Shown here: piece after piece, positions 11,040 to 21,800 of the stretch | Layout of the letters: each line of letters starts with the position of its first letter | Numbering within the stretch: position 1 is the first letter of the stretch | Source: Rhabdornis inornatus | Taxonomy: Eukaryota > Chordata > Aves > Passeriformes > Rhabdornithidae | Assembly: GCA_013397075.1 (NCBI GenBank) | Contig: VWZS01006018.1 | Location: forward strand, 434,001 to 498,000 | Length of the DNA: 64,000 bases | Reading direction: 5' to 3' | Position numbers and translations under genes: made by a program | The notes under the pieces: generated by a model | The model's database searches: none | What the model was told of the DNA's origin: nothing | Seen by the model: the letters and a program-made list of their open reading frames with translations, nothing else

Positions 11040-11900
11040 AAACCCCCGGGGTCACAGCTCTGCCAGCCGGGCTTGGGCACGCTTGTGCTGCGGGGGAACC
11101 CCGATCCGCAGAGGGTCAGACACCGAAGGGAGCAGGGAACGCGGAGATGGATAAAGGAGCAGGAGAAGGAGAGAGAAGGGAGCGGGGAACGAGGAGATGG
11201 AGAACGGAGTGGGAAGGGAGCAGGAAACGTGGGGATGAATAAAGGAGCGAGGATAACGGAGAGAGAAGGGAGCGGGAACAACCGGAGCGGGAAACGGAGA
11301 GAGAATGGAGCGAGGAACGTGGAGATGGATAAAGGAGCAAGGATAACGGAGCGGGGAAGGCGGGGATAACCGGAGCGAGGAGGGAGCAGGGAACGTGGAG
11401 ATGGACAATAAAGCAGGGATAATGGAGCCGGGAGAACGGGAGCGGGATAACGCGGCTGTGCACGGCCCCGCAGCACCGGGAGGACCGAGAGGCGCCCGCC
11501 AGGCCGCGGTACCCGGAGGAGAGGCGGGATGGAGCAGCGCCCGGGGGAACCGGGGGTCGGGACCGGAGCCGGGGACGGGTTCGGGACCGGACCCGGAGGG
11601 GGGGAAGGTTCTCTTCTGCCCGCCCCGCGCCCCCTGGCGGCCGCGGCAGCCCCTGCCCCGAGCGCGGCCCCCCGGGCTCCTGGAGCATCCCCGGGTGGCC
11701 ACGGGGACACCCCGGGCACAAGGAGCTCCCTCATGATCCCCACGGCAGCTGAGCTCGCCCGGGCTCCGCCCGCACTGCCCCAAAGGCAGCGGGATTTGCT
11801 CCGCTCTCCGTGACTCGAACGCTGCGAGCAATACGGACACGGCTGCTGCAGCCCTCAGAGGAGCCGCATACAATGAACGCGGAGAGCCCCAGCAGCATTA
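11040..11900. promoter_or_regulatory. CpG-rich island without an assigned transcript
   Basis: G+C and CpG density rise sharply here compared with the flanks, most strongly at 11440-11830. The left part is a purine-rich minisatellite. Long frames are open on both strands, as expected of GC-rich DNA. I see no convincing outward splice donor on either strand. It may be an orphan island inside the minus-strand gene, an alternative promoter, or an exon I could not delimit. Confidence 0.6.
11120..11445 (+). repeat. Purine-rich degenerate minisatellite
   Basis: The plus strand is almost all A and G, built from recurring modules such as GAACGTGGAGATGGATAAAG, GGATAACGGAGAGAGAAGGG and GGGAGCGGG. Module starts near 11137, 11185, 11222, 11315 and 11390 show irregular spacing, so units vary in length. 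The mirror strand is pyrimidine-rich and gives long Pro/Ser/Leu frames that I treat as artefacts. Confidence 0.8.
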
Positions 11901-13465
11901 AAAAGATAAAAATAAAAAATCACAGCAAACAGTACGGGAGACTGAGGCTGCTGACAGAGCCTTATCTCCATTTATCTTGAGCAGATCGCATTATCAGCTT
12001 CTGAATGAATTCTCTGCAAGAGAAGGGGGTTTAACATCCAGTCTTTTGTCCTGGATCTTAAATACCCTTTTTTAACAATAATAGCCCCAAAGATATATTC
12101 CTTCTGTCTTAAATAGATGTCAAGTCAATAGTTGAAGTTTGAATACAGTCTTCAATAAAAGATAATTCAGAACTCAAGATAAGGCTGAGGGAAGTGTTCA
12201 GTGCCTCCCTTGTGAGTGCCCTATCACTACCCAAGGACTTTCTTGAGAAAAATGCCATTAAATGGAGAAGGGGAGTGAGACATGTATTAGCACTCACACA
12301 TACAGATATACATAAGGAGGATACCTGGCTGAAGAAATAGCGTTTAAGAGCTCAGAAAACCTGGTGATCAAGCTCAGGGACAAACCTGCTTCTATCCCTG
12401 GGTTAAAGGAATGACAAACACACACTAACATCGAGAGCGTGATCAGCCAGTGCACTCATTTGGCTATGGACAAGTCATGGTAAGCACAGAAATTGGAGCC
12501 TCTGTTTGGATAAGGCATTCAGTTTCTCGAAGCCTCAAAAAAAGGAAAAAAAGAAGGCCAAGTTTCTGTATTAGTTTCCCAGTGCAGAAAGAGGATGTCC
12601 TTAGTCTCTCAGCAAACACGAGCATGGAAACAAACACCGTCGATGGACGGAGCCAAAGTAAGCACTGGGTGGGGTGGCACCAGTCTCTCACTCGGGGTGG
12701 GGTTTTTTCCTTGTAAAGGGAGACTTTTCCAAATAACTTTGAGCATCTCTAAATAACGATTTGCAATCAAATGAGTGTTGAGACTGCCTGTGCTGCAACA
12801 GAAATTCGAGCTGCACGGTTGAGCACAGATCTGATAATCTCAGCTCACTCCTGGTGCCACAGCCTTTGCATCTTGCATCAGCGTGAGCAGAGTGAGCTTA
12901 CATTTGTCTAGAGGTGCATTGAGAGATTTTTGGGTGCTGGCTGGGGCAGGACAGGCTAAAGCCACAGAGCAGAGCCAGCCCAGCGCCCCAGCCAGCAGTG
13001 CCAGCTCCAAGGGTGACAGCTGGACACAGCCTCTGCCTAGAAGATCAGTGTCCAGGGTATCTGTCAGTCTCAAATATGAGAACAAGTTTGGTGGCATAGC
13101 TCTGTGCGTGTGTGTGTAAAAATTCCTTTGGTGTATGCCATGATATCAGCTGGTGCTGCTTTCTCATGCTGGGCGTTATTACCTTGGGTTTGACTATTCT
13201 GTACTGACAACTGCATGGAAATCAACCTCCCACTTCAGCAACGATGGGGTTTGCAGCTGGTTTGATCACTTATAAACAACCACTGGTCCTGAAGATCAAC
13301 GCAAATTTTACCTCTTCAAACACCTTTAGGTTTGTGTCCACAGAGAGCCAGGCAGTAATGGTCGATAAAAGGACTGATGTGCAAATGTAACAATAAAATC
13401 CCATTGACTTTTCACAGAGAGCTAAATATCATTTATAAGCTAGGGAGTGTTTAGTGTAAACTCAC
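11901..13465. other. Non-coding stretch, nothing firm
   Basis: Ordinary AT-rich sequence with a purine run near 12537-12555. A minus-strand splice-like segment near 12.33-12.38 kb reads as a short open frame, but it does not fit the phase of its neighbours and has a weak acceptor, so it is not listed as an exon. Confidence 0.4.
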
Positions 13466-13517
13466 CTGTCCACCCTCTCCTGCTCATCCTGTACCTTTTG
13501 TAGGCATCATAAAAACA
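13466..13517 (-). CDS. Candidate 52-bp internal exon, unknown protein
   Basis: Minus-strand segment between an acceptor ending GCATTTCCAG and a consensus-like donor (ACAG then GTGAGT). Only one of three frames is open. It starts on a codon boundary and reads CFYDAYKRYRMSRRGWT, basic and aromatic, ending one base into the next codon. The single open frame and strong donor make this one of the better candidates of the minus-strand transcript. It joins in phase after 14984-15125. The family is unknown. I infer coding from splice signals, not from homology. Confidence 0.38.
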
Positions 13518-14983
13518 CTGGAAATGCAGCAAATTCAGTGCTTTGATCCCTGGCAGCACAAGCATTAGAATTTCTCACATAAGGAAGAGCACTGAAGGGG
13601 GAAGTCCCAAATTACACAAAGTCAGCAAAGTTGGTACATTATCACTACTGAGTAAAATGCAACAAAAATTCTGACTAGTTATGTGTACAAGGCTGGTACC
13701 AAAGAACTGGAAGCTCATACAAATGACACTTTGGTCCTTTTTTGGAGTTTTGTTCTAAGAGAAGCAAAACTGCACTATAACTAAAATTTTTTATCCAAAA
13801 TAAAAAGTTTAAAAGGACAGGTTATAGCTAAAAGTCAAAATGAAGCATTTAAAGATCTTTCAGAGCTACAGAAACGAGTTCTTTAATCTTTCTTGCTCTA
13901 GTCTGCTTCTATGAGAAAAAGATATTCTAAGCAAGAAGTGTTTCACAGACTATACTCCCAAGAGTTAAATTTTGCTAGCTTTTTGTTGGGTTTGGGGGTT
14001 TTTTTAAGGCCAACCACACGCTCTATTTAGTTTTGCCTTCCCACTCACACACAACACTTTAAAATTTACAAGTTACAGCGATACCAACTGCTTTCATAAA
14101 ATTGAATCCTTCTCCTGACAGATCTTGCTGCTCCTGAACCCCCAGCCACTGCAGTTACCATAGAGCCACTGCTGTCAGGTTCCTCACACGCCTTGGAGTC
14201 CAGCACAGAGCACAGAAAAGGTCATTTTGAGTGTTTCAGGAGCAAAACAAAGCCAGGAGGTGATGTAAGCCCTGGCAAGGGAAGCTTTGCCCACGCACGT
14301 GTCTGGTCGCTGTTCCACAGAGGATTTCAGGACTCGCTGAGACATTCCAGAGCCAGCAGCCAGAAATCCCAGTGTGCCCCAGAAAAGGCTGCTGGAACTG
14401 GCACACAGGTGTTTGGGCAGAAAATTCTGCTCTTCACAAAGTTTTAAGAGTGTTGTACAGGAAGCTGAGGTGTTTAAGTAATGTATTTGTGAAGATCACT
14501 TCACAGTGTAAAAGCTCTTCAACCCCAGCCTTTTCCAATCCCACACTCCCCACAGCCACAGCAGCTTTCCTGGAGGTTTGTAGGGCAGCTCACACACCCT
14601 GAAATCCCACATGTGGGGAAAAGGGACACAAGAGGAAGAGAGAGGAGTCAAGACAGAAAAAGGCTTTGCATTTGTGTTCCAAGGAATACTCCTGAAATAG
14701 TCATTCTGCTTTCCAGAATTTACACCAACAGGCAACTTGGAGTTATCCTTGTGAAATGTGGCTTAACTTTAGGACAGAGGGTATGCTGTAAAGTCAAATG
14801 AAATTATGCCCATTTACACCAAAAGTGAAATAAATGTGCTATTTTAAGGGTTTTAAGCAAATATTTGGTCAAACTGATTTACAATGATGCACTAAAAGAC
14901 AGCATGAAACAACAACCCATCACTTTTGTCACCTACAGTATCCATTTAAATTATTTTACATAAATAAAAGCACCAGAAAATAC
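13518..14983. other. Non-coding stretch, nothing recognised
   Basis: AT-rich sequence with no supported exon. Open frames around 14.2-14.8 kb have no matching splice borders or family resemblance. Confidence 0.45.
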
Positions 14984-15125
14984 CTGCAGCAGTCCTAGCT
15001 TAGAGGAGTTTGAGACATCCATAACCATGCAAAGTAAAAAATATTTACTTTTTTTCAGACAAGGCTCCTGCATTATGTATGCCCAGTAGAAATACCTTTG
15101 CCTGGAATCAATTGAAACCATCCAT
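14984..15125 (-). CDS. Candidate 142-bp internal exon, unknown protein
   Basis: Minus-strand segment preceded by a long pyrimidine tract ending TTTGCTCCAG and followed by a donor (CTGCAG then GTATTT). One frame is open across 47 codons, starting WMVSIDSRQRYFYW and ending NSSKLGLLQ. It enters with one base of a split codon and ends on a codon boundary, matching both the upstream candidate 18200-18254 and the downstream candidate 13466-13517. An earlier donor at 15096 would make a 30-bp exon, which would not fit downstream. Codon content in the middle is AT-rich and could be intron. No family was recognised. Confidence 0.28.
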
Positions 15126-18100
15126 CTGGAGCAAACAAGAAAATTAAGCACTTACCACCCTCAACCCAGGGAGCCTAAACCTTATTTTACACAATAATTC
15201 TCAAGTATTAATGTTGTCCAGTAGCATTCTATAAGAGCAACTAATCTCCTTAACTGAAACCCACTGACTGGAAACATATTGAATATACTGTGGGAACAGT
15301 CTGAAGTGACAGCATAAGGTGCCAGAGGAAAACAATGGCAGTCCCATAAAACATTCTGTGAGCAGAGAGCTGGACAGGAACAGCAGGGACTGGACCAAAA
15401 TGAGAACAGAAAAAGGGAGTCTCAGGAATTTTAACATCTCCACTGGGCCTACCTCCTCACTGCCAGTCTTCCCATCCCTTGGGAAATGGAACATGGCAGC
15501 TTCTGCACATCCTTCTTTCATCTCCTTCACAGCTCACACTCAAACAGCTCCAAGTTCTGCCAATTCTTATGAAATGCCCATTATTGCTTACAAATTCTGC
15601 TGGCTGTAAGTGACTGAGTTCAGCACAGAGCTGCTGCTCAGCTTCTGTCCCCGCTGGGTATCAAGACCTTTTCTCCAGCAGCACTCTGAGAGCCACTAGA
15701 AATAGGAGAAAGGGAACCAATGGGAGAGGGAAAATCAGCCTGGGTGAAATTCTGAGCCGATTCAACCCAGCTGTGATTGATTTAAATCACTAATGAGTGA
15801 AAGCAACAAGCCTGGTTTCCTATTCTAGATCAGTCAGTGAAATAAAATCTTCTTTTACCATCTAGATTCAAAGAATTTTAGACTGTTTTGAATTTTCATG
15901 ACAGTTCCTTGCCTCAGAAGCCAGATATGAACAACTGGTAGTAATTGCTCGTTCATATATTAGTGAAGTGAGCTCTCACCATTAAACACATGGCCTGCCA
16001 AATACTGTCTCAATGGGTTTGCCCTGTTTTCTCAAAAGTCATTTTTCCATGTTCTGAGCAATTAATCCTCTGATATACCCCAGCAGCTCACCAGGCTAGT
16101 GTCTCCTGGCTATGATGACTGAAATTCCTGTTCTAGAGAATTAAAGGCAAATCCTCACCAGGCACAGATAGTCTCTATTTTAGTGTCCTGGCAGACATCT
16201 GTGTGGGGCTGAAAATGTTTGCTGTTCTCTAACCATGTCCTGTTTGCTCTCTGAAAGGATATCCCAGGGAGCATTCCATCTCCCAGGCAGCATTTTCAGA
16301 GGAGTACATACAACTGCACTGCTGCTCTACCTGCAGCCCTCTTCCCTCTGCCCATATGGCTGGCCAGGCTTCACTTCTCATCTCCTCCACAGAAAACCTG
16401 TTAATTTAAAATATCTTAATTACCGTTCCTTTTTATTAGCATTCTCAGTTTTCAAATAATAGGGTCAGTTGAGAGCACAGCATAGTCCTGCTGTTGGCCT
16501 GAGAGACAAAGTAAACATAATTTGTTTTGTACCTTCCCTCCAGAGCAGTGAGGAGCTTAGGTCTGAGCTCTCCAACACCCCCACCTGTGTCTCTCTCAAG
16601 TTCAGCATCACTTCTTCACTACAAAATAAAAGGCTGGAACTTCTGACTGTCACCCTTATACAAAACACTGCAGTCCCATTTGTTCTTTGTAGGAAGAGTC
16701 AGGAAAGCTTCAATATTTGTAAGGTTTGAAAAAGTTTCACATCGATTGTGTGAAATCCATCTGAATACATGTGATTAAACTCACAGCTGATGGCACTTGG
16801 CCTGGGGTCAGCACTGTGGGATCAATGCAAATAAACCTTTCCTGCTTCTAGAAATCAGTCATATCTAACCAAATAGAAAAATGTTCAAGGCAGAGCCACC
16901 AAGTGATTTATAGCTGGTGGCATTACTTCATTTAAATAAAACATTCATTTAACATCACAGCAGTGATTCTTTTAGGCTGAACTTACTTTTCTGTAAGAAT
17001 TATTAACCAGAGAAAACATTTTCCCCCTTCAACCATACTGCCTCAATCCACTTTTTTATTTGTATTTTGTTTCTGGAAACAAAAAATTCTCCCATAGACT
17101 TGGAAAAAAAATGTATCAGCAAAATACCAGTTAGCAGGTAATGATAGGAGAAGAACTCAAGAGGAACATTAAGTTTCACTGTTTCTGAGAGCAGGTTTCA
17201 GAAGACATTACCTTCCATCTGCTATGGTGTTACCTTAGCACCTTAGACAAGGCAAGACAACAGATTAGTCACATTATTATGAATAACCAGAAAACTGCAA
17301 GAAGCTGAGCATAGGAGTTTCATAGAGCTTAGGAGAGGGTGGTACAATACTCCAGGAAAAAAATCACATTCCCATCCGAATATTATTTCTTCCACATTAA
17401 TGAGCACAGATAAAAAGTTTCCAAGTTGAATCCTTGGTAGTGCAAGTGAAAATTTAATTTGGGGGCAGGAAAAGGCACACAGGGAGTGTTTTTTGTAACA
17501 TGGACTTTTGTCACATTGGAAGTGGCCCAAAGGCCAAGTAGAAGCTGAAAGGCAAAGGAAAGGAATGGTTATGACTTGTGTCCTTGCTTGCCAGAGAATG
17601 CCAGGCTCTGAGGGAAGAGCACCTGGGCAGAATTCAGTGCTGGGATCACCATTCCTCACCCAGGGGTTAAAACAGAACTTGACTTATGGGACAGCGAGTC
17701 CTGCATTTTCTCCAGTTTCTTCTGAACCCAGTCTGAGACAAGTTTGACCAGAGTGCTCTTTAGTCACTCTCAGTGTGAGCCAGGACCATAAACACAAAAC
17801 AGCTCCACTCTCAATTACAGAGACAAGAGACCAAGGACCAAGTGTGCACTGCAGAGCCTTTACACCCACAGCATCTGGAAGACCTTAGAGTTCTGCCATG
17901 CACTCATTTCATCTCAGAAAGGTTCTGAGGAGGGGAAGGAGGCAGCACACAAACCCTGCACAGGTTATGCTGGAAAAAATTCAAGTGCAGAGAAGGGAAC
18001 AAAATGCCTGTTCTGGCACCTGTAACACTGACCCCATATTTCACCTGAGCTCTGACCCTGAGCATAACGTGAGTGCCTTCAACAACAGCCACAAGCCTCA

Positions 18101-18199
18101 GCAGACAGGCAGTGCAGGCAGCACCAGGAAAATCCTCTTTCTGAAAAAGCCTTTTCATGAGAAATTCACCACTTGAACTCCCTCAGACTTCTACTATAC
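15126..18199. other. Non-coding stretch, nothing recognised
   Basis: Ordinary AT-rich sequence. Several open frames of 60-140 codons occur on both strands, but they lack paired splice sites and do not resemble known proteins. Confidence 0.45.
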
Positions 18200-18254
18200 C
18201 TGGCTGCATCATCTAGACCAGTTCCAATAGGAGTGACAATCCATACTGAGCAAT
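18200..18254 (-). CDS. Candidate 55-bp internal exon, unknown protein
   Basis: Minus-strand segment after a clean acceptor (AATGCTGCACCTCCAG) and before a donor (GCCAG then GTATAG). Two frames have stops. The only open one reads CSVWIVTPIGTGLDDAA, a well-mixed protein-like stretch. It needs two bases at its start to complete a codon, and it ends with AG of the next codon. It is in phase with 19819-19872 upstream and 14984-15125 downstream. No family was recognised. This is one of the better candidates, but it remains unproven without homology or transcript data. Confidence 0.38.
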
Positions 18255-19818
18255 CTGGAGGTGCAGCATTACCCCAGGAAACAGAATGTGTGGGTTTTAT
18301 GCCTCCTTTGAATAAGCTGAAGCAGTAAACTTTATTCCATGCAAGCCCCAGGTTTGTAAAAACACCAAGAAAAACTAACGAGCGAGCTGTTAACACAAAA
18401 CACTGCTGCAGTCCAAAGGCACACAGCACTCATTTGGAGAATGGAGCAGTGGAGAGGAGCTGAGCCCCAGGAAATGCACTATATCCTTCATTCCTTCTTG
18501 TGCACAGCATAACAAACACAGAGCACTCTGCAGGTGCTGATCCAACCTTCCACACACTCTGCATGGGGACAATTACTCAAAGAGGTCTGCAGGAAAATGA
18601 CAGAAGGGGCTGTGCAGTCGCCATACACAAACAAATAAATCTCATTCTCTCCAGCCACTGTCCCCAGGATCAGACTTGTTAAACACATCTTTGCTATGGC
18701 AGCTCTTCATTTTCCCCGTGCTTTGTCACTCCCTTGTGAAGCTCCAGCAGTGACACACACTGCACCTGGTGTTACAGCACACAAATCAACACACATGCCC
18801 CTAAATAAGAAAATAACAACTCACTGTTTAAAGAAAACACACGTGCAGCCAAAGTAGGAGAGTATTTTCCATATTCCCACTCCAGCCCTCTTGGAATAAT
18901 TGTATTTCACGTACTGCAAAAACCTAAGGAAACTGAGCTCCTTATCTATGAAAACTACTGTACTTCTTTTCTCAAAGATTTGTCTCCAACAACAACCAAA
19001 CGTCACGAGTGAAAGTCTGAATGATATTGCACTCATGTGATTCTGTTTCTATGCAGGCTAAACCTCTCTTTTCTGTTTTGCATGACTCCACAAGCTTTTT
19101 TGAGATTTAAGAACTAATCCTATTTCACCAAAACATTTTTGTTTGCCTCAGATTCAGTTCCCCCCTCTCTGCTTTATTGGCAGTGAAATTTTGGATTCTT
19201 TTCAGTTCACAGGCAGAGGAATATGGGAGAATACATTTACATTTTTCAATAACTTTTGGAGAATAAGTAAAGGACACTGGTTAAAGCTCTTATGAGAATT
19301 TTAGGTCTTTAAATCTGTCTCGTAGGTGTTGTGTTTTGGAGATGAGGTACTTCAAGCAGTGTGGCACATTAGGGGAGGCTTATTTTCAATACTTATCAAA
19401 AAGAAGTGTATCAGCATTTATTGAGCAAGCACTCACTGCCCACCACACACTTGTGCCAGGGATTTTTTCTGACAGCTTCCACTTCCACTGTTTGACTGTG
19501 GGGTTTGGGAAGATTATACAACTCCTCTACACTTCCCTTACAATCCTATTGCTCCATTCTTTGTAATTACTTCCAACACAGAGGCAATGACAGCATTGTT
19601 TTGCCATAGCATTTTCTAGGTATCTGATATTTTCTATTTGATAGAGCTGGTAGTCATTCCTCCTCTCTGTTAGGCCTAGAGGTGTCTGGAAAATATTTTC
19701 TGAAAGAAATTCTAATTCAACCTTCTGGATAAGCAATTTATCCTTTGCTGTTCTTGTGATAGTTCAAATCTGAAAAAATAAAAATCCTTTTTCATTTGGG
19801 TCTTGGTGTAAAACATAC
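18255..19818. other. Non-coding stretch, nothing recognised
   Basis: No exon or repeat that I can support on either strand. Confidence 0.45.
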
Positions 19819-19872
19819 CTGCAGAGTCTGAAGGTACCAGCAAAACTCTGGTCTCATTTCTCCCATGTATCA
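19819..19872 (-). CDS. Candidate 54-bp internal exon, unknown protein
   Basis: Minus-strand segment with a good acceptor (AACTTTGTCTCCCAG) and donor (GCAG then GTATGT). The only fully open frame reads IHGRNETRVLLVPSDSA and enters and leaves in phase 1. It could therefore be included or skipped between 27807-27852 and 18200-18254 without changing frame. It contains an N-E-T sequon, which matters only if the region is lumenal. No family was recognised. Confidence 0.27.
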
Positions 19873-21742
19873 CTGGGAGACAAAGTTAATGTAAAAAACC
19901 CCTGTCAGACAATATTGATCATCTGCAGGAGTTAGTCAGTGGGCTTCAAGGAGTGTGGAGAATTCTCAGCAGAACTTTCTCTATATAATTCAAACTATTT
20001 TTCCTTTCTTTCATATTTGGAGACCTTGAGCAGATCCAAGGATGAATCATTCTTAGAGTTGCAGCTACATTACAAGACTGTGGCAATCAGTGATGCCATT
20101 TCAGTGATTTACACGGCAATTCTTCTCCAGAAGGAATGGGGAGAGGAAAAGTGCTGTGATGAGCTCATTGCACAGCAGAAGATTTTAATGAAAGGAAAAG
20201 AACGAGAAGCCCAGGCTGAGCCAGGAATATGCCCAGATGAATATGCAAATGAGAAACTTGTGGGCAGACATTTTCTCTTGATTTTTTGACAAATAGTATC
20301 TGGCCTGTGAAAAGCCTGCCTAAGAGCAATGTTAGGCAGGTCTGTGGGAGAGCCTGGAGATCAAAGTAGGAAGATTTTGCATTTAGAACCAGGAATGATG
20401 ATTAACATTAACAGATGAGCATTAACATACACAGGAGTCTCCAGAGCAAATGACAGAAATGCCCCTGAGCACCATGGTCACTGCTGCACAAGAGGAGACT
20501 GAAGCTCTGTACTGCACTCCCTCTCATCCTCTACTACTGAAATTTAACTTCACCAACTCTTCATTAAGTATTTCTTCCAAAATTAAGCAATTTTAATCCA
20601 AGTCTGCAATGACAGAATTTCTAACTACAGTAAAATATAAAAAAAATATTAAAAACATTTTATAAAAAGCTTTAAGACTACTTCTCAGATAAAAGCACAT
20701 ATGTTGCTTTTCCTATACACATCATAAATAGCACGTACAGCTACTGCAATAACCAGTTGGCGGGAAATGCCCTGGATGAAGAAATAGCTGCACTTATTTC
20801 AGATGAAAGCCCCTGCCACAGAGCACAGGTCTGCTCTAATCTGAATTATGGATGTGTGCTTGTCTTGATGAACCTAAAAATAATGCACACTTTAGACTTC
20901 TAATCCATTTAGAGAATTAGAATATGAACAAACAGAGTCATCTTAGATTTTGCTCCTTTCACTGCTTAGGGAAGGGGTTATCCATATCACTTATCAAGCA
21001 GCAAATGGGCTGAGTTTTCTTGAGAAGTCCAACTGCAGTCGACTGAAAACCTCAGCACAGAGCATGTCACTCCTCCAAATGACATTCACCTAGCACAGGA
21101 ACATTTTGCAGAAGTCAGTGGGATCAGTGATAATAGAGCCAGCAGGAAAAATTGGGGTTGACTTGGGGAGAGCTGGGCAGCGCAGGAACAGGAGAAAGAG
21201 GTCATGACTAAAACCAATTCCTATTTAAGTCATATTTGAGCAAGAGGCTAAGCTGGAAAAAATGTGAGGGCAAAAGTTTCAGAATGTAAAAGATCCCATT
21301 TTGAAATCCAATTGAAATGCTCCTTTTTTGACAATTTAACATTTCATGTTAAAATCTTTTATACTGTTAAGCTCTCATTTCAAAATTCACCTAACTTCAA
21401 GGAAATCTGGAAAACATTCAGTTTTAATTGAGCTGGCAAATATTTTAGGCTGAAAAGCAAAGCCATATGCAGTGTTTTGCCAACAATCCCATAATTGTTG
21501 TTTCAGTTCGATTCCGGTTTTGTTTCTTTCAAAATTTTCATTTCAGTCACTATGAATATGAAAGCAGACAAAATTTACCAACTTTATCTGAGGGATAGTT
21601 CACAGGGATTTCAGTCCAATGTGGAATGCAAGTCTGCTTCTCATAGCTGGGTGAAATCATCCACTGAGATCCTGCAGGGGCCCATACAATTAACACAGGA
21701 ACACAGCCAGGAGCTGGTACCTGTGCTGGCAGGCAGAGCTGA
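19873..21742. other. Non-coding stretch, nothing recognised
   Basis: AT-rich. An open plus-strand frame at 19939-20289 lacks splice borders and family resemblance and is taken as chance. Confidence 0.4.
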
Positions 21743-21800
21743 CAGGAATACTAACAGGAATATAAACAGAAATATTAACAGGAATACAAAGGAATATTGA
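21743..21800 (+). repeat. Short tandem repeat, about 12-bp unit
   Basis: Four to five diverged copies of a unit like ACAGGAATATTA follow each other, ending in ACAGGTGGACAGG. It produces a run of Asn/Arg-type codons in one frame, which I treat as an artefact. Confidence 0.7.

Noticed and set aside
11052..11873. Long minus-strand open frames (255-273 codons) over the 11-kb CpG island
   Set aside because: The frames translate a purine/pyrimidine minisatellite and GC-rich DNA, overlap each other in all phases, start at non-ATG codons, and show no domain. They are artefacts of low stop-codon density.
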